From Cyanobium sp. FGCU52 (GTDB lineage: Bacteria > Cyanobacteriota > Cyanobacteriia > PCC-6307 > Cyanobiaceae), in assembly GCA_024958715.1 (NCBI GenBank), contig JANWUS010000021.1, positions 62,001 through 126,000 of the forward strand: 64,000 nucleotides of DNA. The letters are read 5' to 3'. The notes under the pieces were generated by a model that saw only the letters and a list, made by a program, of their open reading frames with translations, had not been told where the DNA came from and made no database searches. How positions within the stretch are numbered: the stretch's first letter is position 1; every line of letters starts with the position of its first letter. The position numbers and the translations under genes were made by a program. Positions 38,585 to 48,260 of this stretch are shown piece after piece.

Positions 38585-39564
38585 GACGGCAGCAGCTGAT
38601 CGATCTGCACCCGCAGCCGGCGGACATGGCCAGGCTGGTGGGCGAGGGCATGGCCCGCACGCCCAAGCAGCTGCCGGCCTGGCTGCTCTACGACGCCGAA
38701 GGCTCCCGGCTGTTCGAGGCGATCGGCGAGCAGCCGGAGTACGGCCTCACCCGCATCGAAACCGCCCTGCTGGAGGCGCGGGCACCGGAGCTGGCGGCGG
38801 CGCTGGGGCCCGGGGTGGTGGTGGAGTTCGGCGCCGGCAATGCCCGCAAGGTGGGGCCGCTGCTGACGGCCCTGCGACCCGCGGCCTACGTGGCTCTCGA
38901 CATCAGCGGCGAGCACCTCGATGCGGCCTGCCGGGCCCTGCAGGAGCGGCATCCGGCTGTGCCGGTGCTCGGCATCTGCTGCGACTACACCCGGCTGGAG
39001 GAACTCCCCCCCCATCCCCTGCTGGAGGGGCAGCGGCGGCTGGGCTTCTACCCCGGCGGCTCGCTGGGCAACTTCGATCCGCCGGCGGCCCGCGCGCTGC
39101 TGCGGCAGTTCGCCCGGCTGCTGGGCACGGACGGCGGGCTGCTGATCGGCATCGACCAGCCCAAGGCGGTGGAGCGCCTGGAGGCCGCCTACGACGACCG
39201 GGCGGGCATCTCGGCGGCCTTCGCCCTCAACCTGCTCGCGCGACTAAACCGGGATCTGGCCGGCGACTTCGATCCGGCCGCCTTCCAGTACCGGGCCCGC
39301 TGGCAACCGGATCGCTCCCGCATCGAGATGGCCCTGGTGAGCCGGCGGGCCCAGCCGGTGACCCTGGCGGGCCGCACCTGGACGTTCGCCGAGGGTGAGC
39401 CCCTGATCACCGAACACAGCTACAAGTACACGCCCGGGGCCTTTCTGCAGCTGGCGGGCGAGGCGGGCTGGCACGGGGCCGCCCGCTGGTCGGATCCGGC
39501 GGGGGATCTGTCGCTGCACCTGCTGCGGCAGGCAGACTCGGAGTCAGTACCGGACGGGCGATGA
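38581..39564 (+). CDS. egtD: L-histidine N-alpha-methyltransferase EgtD
   Basis: This 327-residue SAM-dependent enzyme includes LPAWLLYDAEGSRLFEAIGEQPEYGLTRIE, the SAM motif VVVEFGAGNARKVGPLL, and PGGSLGNFDPP, then a C-terminal ITEHSYKYTPGAF with the histidine-binding Tyr region. It converts histidine to hercynine, the EgtB substrate. The ATG overlaps the egtB stop (ATGA), as does its own stop with the next gene. Confidence 0.93.
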   Translation: MRRQQLIDLHPQPADMARLVGEGMARTPKQLPAWLLYDAEGSRLFEAIGEQPEYGLTRIETALLEARAPELAAALGPGVVVEFGAGNARKVGPLLTALRPAAYVALDISGEHLDAACRALQERHPAVPVLGICCDYTRLEELPPHPLLEGQRRLGFYPGGSLGNFDPPAARALLRQFARLLGTDGGLLIGIDQPKAVERLEAAYDDRAGISAAFALNLLARLNRDLAGDFDPAAFQYRARWQPDRSRIEMALVSRRAQPVTLAGRTWTFAEGEPLITEHSYKYTPGAFLQLAGEAGWHGAARWSDPAGDLSLHLLRQADSESVPDGR

Positions 39565-39797
39565 GCAGGGACGACCAGAGGCGGGCCATGCGCGAGGTGC
39601 GCGAGGGTCTGATCGCGGAACTGGAGGAGCTCTACCGGCGGGCGTTCGACCGGATCGGCGACCAGGACCTGGGCGAGGGCGCCATCGCCCGCCTCACCCA
39701 GCTGCTGCTGCGCTCCCGCGAGGCGGCGATCACGCCGCTGCAGGAGGAGATCGAGGCCCCGCTGATCACCCGCGCCCCGGGGGAGGCGGCCCCATGA
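39561..39797 (+). CDS. Hercynine-metabolism-associated small protein
   Basis: This 78-residue acidic helical protein (MSRDDQRRAMREVREGLIAELEELYRRAFDRIGDQ...) starts in an ATGA overlap with egtD. A small protein of this kind is regularly found behind egtBD in picocyanobacteria. Its role is unknown; coupling suggests a helper or regulatory part of the same pathway. Confidence 0.7.
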   Translation: MSRDDQRRAMREVREGLIAELEELYRRAFDRIGDQDLGEGAIARLTQLLLRSREAAITPLQEEIEAPLITRAPGEAAP

Positions 39798-40327
39798 GCG
39801 GCGGCAGCTGGCTCGACGAACTGGAGGCGCGGCTCGACGCCACCCTGCAGTCGTTCCTGCGCGCGAACCCGGCCCAGGAGGCCCTGCTGGCCGAGGAGGA
39901 AGCCCGCGAACGCCAGCGGAACCTGCGGCGCTCCCGGCTCGACCTGCGGCAGGAGGCCGAGCTGCAGCGCCAGGGTCTGCTGCGGCTGGCCGGGGAGATC
40001 CGGCAGTGGCAGGAGCGGGTGGAAAGGGCCCGCGCGGCCGGCGCCGACGATCTGGCCCGGCGCGCCGGCGACCACGTGGCCACCCTGATGGAGCAGGGCC
40101 GCAGTCGCTGGCAGACGCTGGGGGAACTGGGGGAGCGCTTCGCGGCCGTGGAGCGGGAGCTCGCCAACCTTGCGGCACCACCGGCCGCCGGCACGGGCCG
40201 AGGCACCCAGGCCCAGACCCCTGGAACGGCCCCGGCGGCAGCCGCGGAAGGCCATCTCGATGCCGACTGGGCCCGCTTCGAAGCGCAGCAGGAGCTGGAG
40301 GAGCTGCGCCGGCGCCTGCAGCGCTGA
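39794..40327 (+). CDS. Hercynine-metabolism-associated coiled-coil protein
   Basis: This 177-residue charged protein with long helical, coiled-coil stretches (LLAEEEARERQRNLRRSRLDLRQEAELQRQG, then EIRQWQERVERARAAGADD) has an Ala/Pro-rich break and a short terminal helix. It is translationally coupled to the preceding small protein (ATGA). It resembles the protein found with egtBD in cyanobacteria. Function unknown; it may be a structural partner. Confidence 0.7.
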   Translation: MSGGSWLDELEARLDATLQSFLRANPAQEALLAEEEARERQRNLRRSRLDLRQEAELQRQGLLRLAGEIRQWQERVERARAAGADDLARRAGDHVATLMEQGRSRWQTLGELGERFAAVERELANLAAPPAAGTGRGTQAQTPGTAPAAAAEGHLDADWARFEAQQELEELRRRLQR

Positions 40328-40336
40328 ACGGCGCCC

Positions 40337-41134
40337 ATGGAGTTCCTGCTCTCGAAGCTGCTGCCGATCGCGGTCTACCCCCTCGGCCTGGCGCTGCTGC
40401 TGCAGATCGCCGGACTGGCGGCAGGTCGGCGCCGGGGTGGAATCTGGCTGTGCGGAGCAGGCGTCGCCCTGCTCTGGCTGGCGGCGATGCCGCTCACGGC
40501 CCGGCAGCTGATCCGGCAGCTGGAGGACCAGGCCAGCGGACTGACCCCGGATCCCCTGCCCCGGGCCGATGCGGTGCTCGTGCTGGGCGGAGGCCTGAGG
40601 CCGGCCCTGCCCCCCCGCCGCGGCGTGGAGGTGAACGAGGCCGGCGACCGGCTGCTCACCGGGGTCGCCCTGGTGCGGCGCGGACTGGCGCCCGTGCTGG
40701 TGGTCTCCGGGGGCCGGGTGGGGTTCACCGCCGGGGATCAGGCGCCGACCGAGGCCGAGACGGCCGCCCGGCTGGCTGGGGATCTCGGCATCCCCGCGGG
40801 CCGGATCGTGCGCAGCGGAGACCCCCGCAACACCGCCGAAGAAGCGCTGGCCATCGATCGGCTGGCCCGCTCCCGGGGCTGGCGTTCCCTGCTGCTGGTG
40901 ACCAGCGCCAGCCACCTGCCGCGCTCGCTGGCCACCTTCCAGCGCCGCACCCGGCTGCGGATCACACCGGTGGCCACCGATTTCCTGCTGCCCGCCCGGG
41001 GCGCCTTCGGCACGCCCACCCTCGCCAGCGTGGCCCTGGATCTGCTGCCCTCGGCCTCGGCGCTGGATCTCACCACCCAGATGCTGAAGGAGCACCTGGG
41101 ACGGCTGGCCTACCGCTGGCGCGGCTGGGAATGA
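40337..41134 (+). CDS. YdcF/ElyC-like (DUF218) membrane protein
   Basis: This 265-residue protein has two N-terminal membrane helices (PIAVYPLGLALLLQIAGLAAG and GIWLCGAGVALLWLAAM), then a DUF218 domain: ADAVLVLGGGLRPALP, APVLVVSGGRVG, EAETAARLAGDLGIPAGRIV, NTAEEALAIDRLA and LVTSASHLPRSLATF. Family members act in envelope metabolism (ElyC type). It begins 9 bases after the coiled-coil gene and could be part of the operon. Confidence 0.85.
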   Translation: MEFLLSKLLPIAVYPLGLALLLQIAGLAAGRRRGGIWLCGAGVALLWLAAMPLTARQLIRQLEDQASGLTPDPLPRADAVLVLGGGLRPALPPRRGVEVNEAGDRLLTGVALVRRGLAPVLVVSGGRVGFTAGDQAPTEAETAARLAGDLGIPAGRIVRSGDPRNTAEEALAIDRLARSRGWRSLLLVTSASHLPRSLATFQRRTRLRITPVATDFLLPARGAFGTPTLASVALDLLPSASALDLTTQMLKEHLGRLAYRWRGWE

Positions 41135-41150
41135 GGGGCGGGGCCGCGGC

Positions 41151-41414
41151 TCACTTCTTGGGGGCCGGCGGCACCAGGCTGACGCCCTCGGGCGGCGGCG
41201 TGGGGTCGGGATCGGCGATCAGCATGTGCTGCAGCACGATCTCAGGCCGCTCACTGTCGCGCCAGCGGATGCGGTAGGCCGGCATCTTGGTGCCGCGGCT
41301 GGTGGTCTGCTCGACGGGCTCCATCACCCAGCCGCGGCGCGATCGCCCCTGGGGGTTGCGCTTCACCACGGGATCGGCGTGTTTGAAGCGAAAACCGACG
41401 CGCTCGCCGCTCAT
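41151..41414 (-). CDS. Conserved hypothetical protein
   Basis: This 87-residue basic protein (MSGERVGFRFKHADPVVKRNPQGRSRRGWVMEPVEQTTSRGTKMPAYRIRWRDSERPEIVLQHMLIAD...) has a proline-rich tail. The alternating strand pattern suggests a small beta-barrel (KOW/SH3-like). I do not recognise the family. It lies downstream of lysS on the same strand, 42 bases apart, and converges on the YdcF-like gene. Confidence 0.65.
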   Translation of the reverse strand: MSGERVGFRFKHADPVVKRNPQGRSRRGWVMEPVEQTTSRGTKMPAYRIRWRDSERPEIVLQHMLIADPDPTPPPEGVSLVPPAPKK

Positions 41415-41456
41415 GTCAAGGGGGACCCCAGGGAGGGAATTTGCCTACGGGGGCAA

Positions 41457-42977
41457 TTATCCCACTGCACCGGTTCCGTCCCCTGGGCGGGGCTCGGGAC
41501 GCAGCAGGGGGAAGGCGATCACGTCGCGGATGGAAGGACTGTCGGTGAGCAGCATCGCCAGGCGGTCGATGCCGATGCCGAGACCACCGGTGGGCGGCAT
41601 GCCGATCTCCAGCGCGTGCAGAAAATCCTCATCCACGGTCTGGGCCTCCGGATCGCCGGCCCGCCGCCGCTCCTGCTGCTGCTCCAGGCGGGCCCGCTGG
41701 TCCACCGGATCGATCAGCTCGCTGAAGGCGTTGGCGGTTTCCCGGCCCACGATGAACAGCTCGAAACGCTCCACCAGCCCGGGCTTGCCGCGGTGGGCCC
41801 GGGCCAGCGGCGAATTCTCCACCGGGTAGTCGAGCACGAAGGTGGGCTGGATCAGGCTCTCCTCCACCCGCTGCTCGAAGGCTTCCACCAGCAGACGCCC
41901 CACGCTGTCGGCCGTCTCCGGCACCGCCAGATCGGCGGCTTCCATCGCCGCCGCCGCCTGCTCACGGGTGGTGAAAGCGTTGAAGTCGAGCCCGGTGGCC
42001 TGCTGCACCAGCTCGTGCATCGTGGCCCGGCGCCAGGGGGGGGTGAGATCCACCTCCACGCCCTGGTAGGTGATGACAGTGCCGCCGCACACCTGCTCGG
42101 CCGCCGTGGCGATCAGCTGCTCGGTGAGCGCCATCATGTCGTGGTAGTCGGCGAAGGCCTGGTAGATCTCCACCGAGGTGAACTCGGGGTTGTGGCGGGT
42201 GCTCACCCCTTCGTTGCGGAAGATGCGGCCCAGTTCGTAGACGCGCTCGAAGCCGCCCACCACCAGCCGCTTCAGGTGCAGTTCGGTGGCGATCCGCAGG
42301 GTGAGCGGCAGGTCGAGGGCGTTGTGGTGGGTGGTGAACGGGCGGGCGTCGGCGCCGCCGGCCTCCGTCTGCAGCACCGGGGTCTCGATCTCCAGGAAGC
42401 CCCGCTCGTCGAGCCAGCGGCGCATGCTGCTCACCAGCACGGCCCGGCGGCGGAAGGTCTCGCGGGTGTGGGGCGAAACGATCAGGTCGAGGTAGCGCTG
42501 GCGGTAGCGCTTCTCCACGTCGGCCAGGCCGTGCCACTTGTCCGGCAGAGGCTGCAGCGACTTGGTGAGCATCGTCCAGTCGCGCACCTTCACCGAGAGC
42601 TCGCCGCGGTCGGTGCGGCGCAGGGTGCCGTGCACCCCGATCCAGTCGCCGGCATCGGTGAGCGTGGTGAACCGCTCGAACACCTCCGGATCCTCGGGAT
42701 GGGCGGCCTGCAGCGCGGCCTTGTCGATGAACAGCTGGATCGTGCCCGACTCGTCGGCCAGGGTGAAGAAGGCCAGCTTGCCCATCACCCGGCGGGTCAT
42801 GATCCGCCCGGCCACCGCCACCTCCTCCGCCAGCTCCTCGCCCTTCGGCAGGTCGGCATGGGCCTCCTGCAGCGCGGCGGTGCGGTGGCTGGGCGCAAAG
42901 CTCAGGGCATAGGGGGCCCGGCCATGGGCCTGGAGCGCCCTGGCCTTCTCCAGACGGGTCTCGCGCAGATCCGACAA
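41457..42977 (-). CDS. lysS: Lysyl-tRNA synthetase (class II)
   Basis: This 506-residue enzyme has an N-terminal OB domain ([34 protein letters not shown]) and the class II motifs: motif 1 around [27 protein letters not shown], motif 2 [30 protein letters not shown], and motif 3 [13 protein letters not shown]. It charges tRNA-Lys. The start [15 protein letters not shown] fits the family. Confidence 0.97.
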   Translation of the reverse strand: MSDLRETRLEKARALQAHGRAPYALSFAPSHRTAALQEAHADLPKGEELAEEVAVAGRIMTRRVMGKLAFFTLADESGTIQLFIDKAALQAAHPEDPEVFERFTTLTDAGDWIGVHGTLRRTDRGELSVKVRDWTMLTKSLQPLPDKWHGLADVEKRYRQRYLDLIVSPHTRETFRRRAVLVSSMRRWLDERGFLEIETPVLQTEAGGADARPFTTHHNALDLPLTLRIATELHLKRLVVGGFERVYELGRIFRNEGVSTRHNPEFTSVEIYQAFADYHDMMALTEQLIATAAEQVCGGTVITYQGVEVDLTPPWRRATMHELVQQATGLDFNAFTTREQAAAAMEAADLAVPETADSVGRLLVEAFEQRVEESLIQPTFVLDYPVENSPLARAHRGKPGLVERFELFIVGRETANAFSELIDPVDQRARLEQQQERRRAGDPEAQTVDEDFLHALEIGMPPTGGLGIGIDRLAMLLTDSPSIRDVIAFPLLRPEPRPGDGTGAVG

Positions 42978-43046
42978 GGCAGGCGGCGGGGAAAACGTTG
43001 AGGGCCATCCTGCAGGACCGCCGGACGCCCCACCTACCCCCCCGGC

Positions 43047-43838
43047 TCAGCCCGCGGCGGCCAGGGTGCCGTCGCCCATGCGCTGGGAGGCGTAGCCGGT
43101 GCCGCGCACGGTGAGGATCAGCTCCGGGTTGCGCGGGTCGGGCTCGAGCTTGCCCCGCAGCCGCGCCACGTAGACATCCACCACGCGCAGATCGGCGGCG
43201 CGCCGGGGCGGATAGCCCCAGAGCTGCTCGAGGATCTCGGCTCGCGGCACCACCCGGCCAGGCTCCCGGAACAGCAGTTCGAGGAGGCTGAACTCGGTGT
43301 AGGTGAGGGCGATGCGCTGGCCCTCGCGGGTCACCTGGCGGCGGTTGGTGTCCACCACCAGCTCACCCACCCGCAGCACACCGCTGCCGGAGGCCGCTTC
43401 CCGCGGCTCGCTGGCGGCGGACCCCCGGCCCACGCGGCGCAGGATGGTGGCGATGCGGGCCTCGAGCTCCTTGGGGCTGAAGGGCTTGGGCAGGTAGTCG
43501 TCGGCGCCGAGATCCAGCCCGGCCACCCGTTCGGCGATGGCATCAAGGGCGGAGAGGAAGATGATCGGCACGCAGGATTCGGCCCGCAGGCGCCGGCAGA
43601 CGGCGAAGCCGTCGAGCTTCGGCAGCATCACGTCGAGGACCACCAGATCGGGCTGTTCCTGGTGGAACAGGGCCAGGGCCTCCTCGCCGTCCTCGGCGCA
43701 GACCACCCGGTAGCCGGCCAGCTGGAGACGCATCACCAGCACCCGGCGCACGGCGGGTTCGTCGTCGACCACCAGGACCGTGGCCTTGGCGGCCTTGCCC
43801 ATGGCGGCGCCGGGCCCCTGCCCGTGGGTGTCCTCCAT
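43047..43838 (-). CDS. rpaB: Response regulator RpaB-type (OmpR family)
   Basis: The receiver domain has VLVVDDEPAVRRVLVMRLQLAGYRVVCAEDGEEAL, the phosphoacceptor Asp in LVVLDVMLPKLDGFAV and the Lys in ADDYLPKPFSPKELEARI. The C-terminal winged helix includes ALTYTEFSLLELLFREPGRVVPRAEILEQLWGY. The match to RpaB (Ycf27), the essential cyanobacterial regulator of photosynthesis genes under high light, is close. The ATG at 43838 is one option; an ATG at 43802 or 43901 is also possible. Confidence 0.9.
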   Translation of the reverse strand: MEDTHGQGPGAAMGKAAKATVLVVDDEPAVRRVLVMRLQLAGYRVVCAEDGEEALALFHQEQPDLVVLDVMLPKLDGFAVCRRLRAESCVPIIFLSALDAIAERVAGLDLGADDYLPKPFSPKELEARIATILRRVGRGSAASEPREAASGSGVLRVGELVVDTNRRQVTREGQRIALTYTEFSLLELLFREPGRVVPRAEILEQLWGYPPRRAADLRVVDVYVARLRGKLEPDPRNPELILTVRGTGYASQRMGDGTLAAAG

Positions 43839-43994
43839 GGTGCCGGCCTGCCTGTGCATGGGCAACGTTCCGGATGAACCCGGGTGAAGAATCGCAACCA
43901 TACTGCGGTCCCGGTCCCCGGGGCGACTCCCGGACCCTCTCCGGCAGCTGCGATCTGGGCAGTCTTCACACTTTCTTCAGCTGCGGGTCCCCGT

Positions 43995-45299
43995 TCATGG
44001 CCAGCGGGCTTCGGCGTAGCGGTTCCACTCCTCGGCCGCGGCCAGCAGGGCGGCGTCGCTGTCGAGGTCGCCGAGCATGGCCCGCTGCAGCTGGGTGTAG
44101 ACGATGGACTGCAGCCGCTTGATGCCCGGTGTGGCGGGCACCAGCACCCGCGCCCGCTCGAGGGTTGCCACGGAAAGGGCCCGGGCACGCCGCACCAATG
44201 CCTCGCCCGGCTCCGTCGCACCCGGCGCGGCCAGACGCGCCTCCAGCTGCCGCAGGGCCTCCCGTGACGACGGCAGCACCCGGGCCTCCTCGGCAAAGGC
44301 CAGCTGGTTGACGGCGTCGGTGAGGAAGAGGCCGAAACTCAGCGCCTCCGGCGCCATGGTGCTGCTCTTCGGCACCACCAGATTCATCACCGCCACGTTG
44401 GCGTCACCGTCGGCGCCGGTGAGGGGCGGGAACGGCGCGGTGACGGCGGCGATGCCGGGGGCGTTGGTCTGGAGGTTGCGCAGGAAGTCGGGCCCGGTGG
44501 CCACCTGAACGAGATCGCCGGCCTGGAACAGTTCGATCGCACGGCGATAGCCCTGACTCACCACCTCACGGGGCAGCAGGCCGCGGCGGTAGAGGTCGGT
44601 CCAGAAGGCGAAGGCCCGGCGGCCCGCAGGGCTGGCGAAGGCCGCCCGGCGCCGGCCGTCGAGAAGGCGCACCCCCATCTGCACCATCGCCTCCAGCAGT
44701 TCGGCGGAGTCGTCGGGGACGGCGGTGACGAACAGGGCATAGCGACCGGTGCGCCGCCGCACCCGCTCCGCATAGGCCGGCACCTCCTCCCAGCGCAGCG
44801 GCGGCCGATCCGCACCCGCCTGCTCCAGCAGGCGCCGGTTGGCCATCGTGACCCGGGCGGTGAGATACCAGGGCAGGGCGAACTGGGCAGCGCCCTCCTG
44901 GCCCGCCTCCCAGATGCGCGGCAGGTAGGTGGCCGCGGCTCCGGGGGGCAGCAGCGGGGTGAGATCGCGCAGGCCGCCCTTGCTGGCGAGATTGGCGGCG
45001 AAGGGTGGGTTGAGATTGACCAGATCGGGGGCCGTGCGGGCGAACACGGCCGCCAGCAGCTTGCGCTCCACCGACGACCAGGGCACATCCGTCCAGCGCA
45101 CCGTCACGCCGGGATGGCGGGCCTCCCAGGCGGCGATCACCCGCTCGAGGAAGGGGTTGAACCGCGGGGCCAGATCCAGGGTCCACACCTGCAGCTGCCG
45201 CGGTCCCGAGGCGGGTCGGCGCGCCGCCGGCACGGAACAGCCGGCGGCGGCGAGGGTGAGCCCCAGGAGGCCCAGCACACGGCGTCGGGACAGCGGCAT
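43995..45299 (-). CDS. ABC-transporter substrate-binding lipoprotein (sugar type)
   Basis: This 434-residue lipoprotein starts MPLSRRRVLGLLGLTLAAAGCS; the lipobox LAAAGC has the acylated Cys. The fold is a family 1 extracellular solute-binding protein (VWTLDLAPRFNPFLERVIAAWEARHPGVTVRW, PDLVNLNPPFAANLASKGGLRDLTPLLP). It probably binds a sugar or compatible solute in the periplasm. No permease or ATPase gene is adjacent in the window. It lies between mreD and rpaB, all on the minus strand. Confidence 0.88.
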   Translation of the reverse strand: MPLSRRRVLGLLGLTLAAAGCSVPAARRPASGPRQLQVWTLDLAPRFNPFLERVIAAWEARHPGVTVRWTDVPWSSVERKLLAAVFARTAPDLVNLNPPFAANLASKGGLRDLTPLLPPGAAATYLPRIWEAGQEGAAQFALPWYLTARVTMANRRLLEQAGADRPPLRWEEVPAYAERVRRRTGRYALFVTAVPDDSAELLEAMVQMGVRLLDGRRRAAFASPAGRRAFAFWTDLYRRGLLPREVVSQGYRRAIELFQAGDLVQVATGPDFLRNLQTNAPGIAAVTAPFPPLTGADGDANVAVMNLVVPKSSTMAPEALSFGLFLTDAVNQLAFAEEARVLPSSREALRQLEARLAAPGATEPGEALVRRARALSVATLERARVLVPATPGIKRLQSIVYTQLQRAMLGDLDSDAALLAAAEEWNRYAEARWP

Positions 45300-45303
45300 C
45301 GCC

Positions 45304-45918
45304 CTAGCTCCGCCAGCCGGCACCCAGCTGGCGCCAGAGCAAAAGCTGCAGGGAGCAGAGCATCGGGGCCAGCAGGGCGGTGAGCAGAGTCTGGGCCAGC
45401 ACCAGGTGCAGACCGGCCCCGAGCAGATCGCTCAGGTGCCAGCCAGGCAAGGCCAGGGGACCTGGATGCACCCCCGGATCGAGCACCGCGGCGCCGCCGG
45501 AGGGGCTCTCCGGCGAGGCGATCAGCCCGGCGCTGCGCCACCAGCCCTGCAGCAGCCACTGCAGCACGAGGCTGAGTTCGAGCGCCAGGGTGCCCACCAG
45601 GGCGAGAAGCCCCAGCACCAGGGAGCCGCGCACCGGCGACGCCCGGCGGGCCAGCCGCCCCCACCACCAGCCCAGCAGCACCAGTCCCGGGATCAGGCTG
45701 GCGCTGTTGGGATGCAGCGCGTCCAGCAGCAGTCCGAGCGCCGCACCCGCCAGCGCCCCCGAGCGGGGCCCCTCGCACAGCGCCCACGGCAGCAGCCACA
45801 GCACGGCCCAGGCCGGCGGAACGCCCCCCAGCCGCAGCCAGGCCGGAGCCGCCAGGGTGAGCAACGGCACCAGCAGGGCCGTGGCGGCACACCAGGGCTG
45901 GCGCGAGAGAGCCGCCAT
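45304..45918 (-). CDS. mreD: Rod shape-determining protein MreD
   Basis: This 204-residue hydrophobic protein has about five membrane helices (TALLVPLLTLAAPAWLRLGGVPPAWAVLWLLPWALCEGPRSGALAGAALGLLLDALHPN...), the MreD pattern with a conserved acidic D in LLLDAL. It belongs to the elongasome that guides lateral wall synthesis. It overlaps the mreC stop by one base and follows mreB-mreC in the standard order. Confidence 0.85.
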   Translation of the reverse strand: MAALSRQPWCAATALLVPLLTLAAPAWLRLGGVPPAWAVLWLLPWALCEGPRSGALAGAALGLLLDALHPNSASLIPGLVLLGWWWGRLARRASPVRGSLVLGLLALVGTLALELSLVLQWLLQGWWRSAGLIASPESPSGGAAVLDPGVHPGPLALPGWHLSDLLGAGLHLVLAQTLLTALLAPMLCSLQLLLWRQLGAGWRS

Positions 45919-46664
45919 CAGCGCAGCAGCACCTGCACCCAGTCGACCGCGCCCACCGGGGCGGCCAGCTGCACGATCGCCTCCGGCGCCGGATCGGCGG
46001 ATTCGTTCACCGCCTGGATCACGCCCACCGGCAGGTTGGGGGGCACCAGGGTGCTGGCGGGCGAGGTGAGCACCACGTCCCCCGCCCTCACCTGGGGATC
46101 CTTCTCAAGGAAGCGCAGCAGGGGGCGATCGGTGCCGATGCCGCTCAGCAGCCCCTGGCGCTGGTTGCGGCCCACCCACACGCCCACCCTGCTCACCGGA
46201 TCGGTGAGCAGGGTGACCGTGGCCGTGGTGGGAGTGACGGAGGAGACCCGACCGATCAGACCGCCGGGGGCCAGCACCGCCTGGCCATTGGCGATGCCAT
46301 GGAGCGAACCGGCTCCGAGCATCAACCGCTGCCACCAGCCACCGGGCTCCCGGGAGATCACAGGGGCGGACACACGCCGCTCTCCGCTGGCCCCCTGGAG
46401 CCCCAGCAGGCCGCGCAGGCGCTGGTTCTCGCGCTCGAGCTGACTGAGCCGGGCCTGATCCTCCAGGCGCCGGGCGGAGCGCAGCCATTCCGACTGGGCC
46501 GTGCCCGGCCAGAAGGGCCGGCTCAGCAGGGCGTAGGCGTCGGCGAGCAGGGCGCCACGCGTGAAGCGGATGCCCAGCAGCACCAGGGCCAGCAGCAGCA
46601 GCCAGAGGGGAACCCGGGGGGCGGAGGCGGCGGTGGCGCGGCGCAGCCAGCGAGCTGCCGGCAT
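45918..46664 (-). CDS. mreC: Rod shape-determining protein MreC
   Basis: This 248-residue protein has one N-terminal membrane helix (LWLLLLALVLLGIRF), a coiled-coil segment (SARRLEDQARLSQLERENQRLRGLLGL) and the MreC beta-barrel domain (RVSAPVISREPGGWWQRLMLGAGSLHGIANGQAVLAPGGLIGRV). It links MreB to the periplasmic wall enzymes. It lies directly downstream of mreB. Confidence 0.92.
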   Translation of the reverse strand: MPAARWLRRATAASAPRVPLWLLLLALVLLGIRFTRGALLADAYALLSRPFWPGTAQSEWLRSARRLEDQARLSQLERENQRLRGLLGLQGASGERRVSAPVISREPGGWWQRLMLGAGSLHGIANGQAVLAPGGLIGRVSSVTPTTATVTLLTDPVSRVGVWVGRNQRQGLLSGIGTDRPLLRFLEKDPQVRAGDVVLTSPASTLVPPNLPVGVIQAVNESADPAPEAIVQLAAPVGAVDWVQVLLR

Positions 46665-46668
46665 CGAC

Positions 46669-47712
46669 TCAGGCGACCGGGCGCGAGAAGTCCGGGGTAT
46701 CGAGCACGCGCGAGAGGTGCTGATAGTCCTCGAGCACCATGCCGCAGCCGTTGACCACGCACAGGAGCGGATCTTCGGCCACGTGGGTGAGGATGCCGGT
46801 CTCGTGGCTGATCAGGTCGCAGATCCCCCGCACCAGGGCGCCGCCGCCGGCGAGCATGATCCCCCGGTCGACGATGTCGGCGGCCAGTTCGGGAGGGGTG
46901 CGCTCGAGGGTGCGCTTCACCGCCTCCACGATCACGTTCAGGGGCTCGGCCATCGCCTCGCGGATGTCGCCGGCACGCACGTTCACCGTGCGGGGCAGGC
47001 CGGAGAGCAGGTGCAGACCGCGCACGTCGATCGAGGTCTCGTCGTGCTCGTCGTCGGGGAAGGCCGAGCCGATCCGGATCTTGATGTCCTCGGCCGTGCG
47101 CTCGCCCACCACCAGGTTGTGCACCTTCTTGAGATACACGCCGATCGCGTCGCTGAGCTCATCGCCCGCCACCCGCACCGACTCGCTGATCACGGTGCCG
47201 CCGAGGCTGAGCACGGCCACCTCGGTGGTGCCGCCGCCGATGTCGACGATCATCGTGCCCACGGGCTCGGTGACCGGCAGGCCGGCACCGATGGCGGCAG
47301 CCACCGGCTCGTCGATCAGATGCACGGTGCGGGCCCCGGCCAGGCCCGCCTCCCGCACGGCCCGGCGCTCCACGCCGGTGACGCCGCTGGGGATGCCGAT
47401 CACCAGGCGAGGGGCGATCACACCCCGACCCTCGTTGCCCTTCTGGATGAAGCTCCTGATCATCTGCTCGGCGGCGTCGAAGTCGGCGATCACGCCGTCG
47501 CGCAGGGGCCGCACCGCCCGGATGTTGCCGGGCGTGCGGCCGAGCATCAGCTTGGCCTCATCGCCCACCGCCAGCGGCACGTTGCGCTGGAGGTCGATCG
47601 CCACCACCGAGGGCTCCTGCAGCACGATGCCCTTCCCCGAGACGTACATCAGGGTGTTGGCCGTGCCCAGATCGATGCCGATGTCGCGGGAGAACTGGAA
47701 GCGGCGAAACAT
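46669..47712 (-). CDS. mreB: Actin-like cell-shape protein MreB
   Basis: This 347-residue protein has the actin-ATPase motifs: DIGIDLGTANTLMYVSGKGIV, MIVDIGGGTTEVAVLSLGG, and GIMLAGGGALVRGICD. It forms filaments that position wall synthesis. The start MFRRFQFSRDIG at 47712 is the family start; the ATG at 47745 gives an unlikely extension. It heads the mreBCD operon and is divergent from ssb. Confidence 0.96.
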   Translation of the reverse strand: MFRRFQFSRDIGIDLGTANTLMYVSGKGIVLQEPSVVAIDLQRNVPLAVGDEAKLMLGRTPGNIRAVRPLRDGVIADFDAAEQMIRSFIQKGNEGRGVIAPRLVIGIPSGVTGVERRAVREAGLAGARTVHLIDEPVAAAIGAGLPVTEPVGTMIVDIGGGTTEVAVLSLGGTVISESVRVAGDELSDAIGVYLKKVHNLVVGERTAEDIKIRIGSAFPDDEHDETSIDVRGLHLLSGLPRTVNVRAGDIREAMAEPLNVIVEAVKRTLERTPPELAADIVDRGIMLAGGGALVRGICDLISHETGILTHVAEDPLLCVVNGCGMVLEDYQHLSRVLDTPDFSRPVA

Positions 47713-47867
47713 CAGCAGCGGGTGGCCGGGGCTGCCGCGGATCATAGGGGTGGCCTGCGGCGGCCCCTTCCCGGCGGCTGCCGACCGGGACAGGGGGTGG
47801 AACTGATGGAACGTGGCCCCCGGACCGGGTGCCGCATCATTGTTCGATTCGTACCAGGAGCTGCGCC

Positions 47868-48260
47868 ATGGGCGTCAATTCCATCACCCTCGTCGGCCGG
47901 GCCGGCCGCGACCCCGAAGTCCGCTACTTCGAGTCCGGAAGCATGGTGGCCAACCTCACCCTGGCGGTGAACCGCCGCAGCCGCGACGACGAGCCCGACT
48001 GGTTCAACCTCGAGATCTGGGGCAAGCAGGCCCAGGTGGCGGCCGACTACGTCCGCAAGGGCTCCCTGCTGGGCATCATCGGCTCGTTCAAGCTCGACCG
48101 CTGGACCGACCGCAACTCAGGCGAGGAGCGCACCAAGCCGGTGATCCGCGTGGACCGGCTGGAGCTGCTGGGCAGCAGGCGCGACGCCGAATCGGGCGGC
48201 GGCAGCTTCGGCGGTGGCTACGGCGGCGGCGAGCCCAGCGAGGAGGAAGTGCCGTTCTGA
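47868..48260 (+). CDS. ssb: Single-stranded DNA-binding protein
   Basis: This 130-residue protein has an OB fold (MGVNSITLVGRAGRDPEVRYFESGSMVANLTLAVNRRSRDD ... FNLEIWGKQAQVAADYVRKGSLLGIIGSFKLDRW), a glycine-rich linker and the acidic protein-binding tip EEEVPF. It coats single-stranded DNA in replication and repair. A terminator follows. Confidence 0.95.
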   Translation: MGVNSITLVGRAGRDPEVRYFESGSMVANLTLAVNRRSRDDEPDWFNLEIWGKQAQVAADYVRKGSLLGIIGSFKLDRWTDRNSGEERTKPVIRVDRLELLGSRRDAESGGGSFGGGYGGGEPSEEEVPF

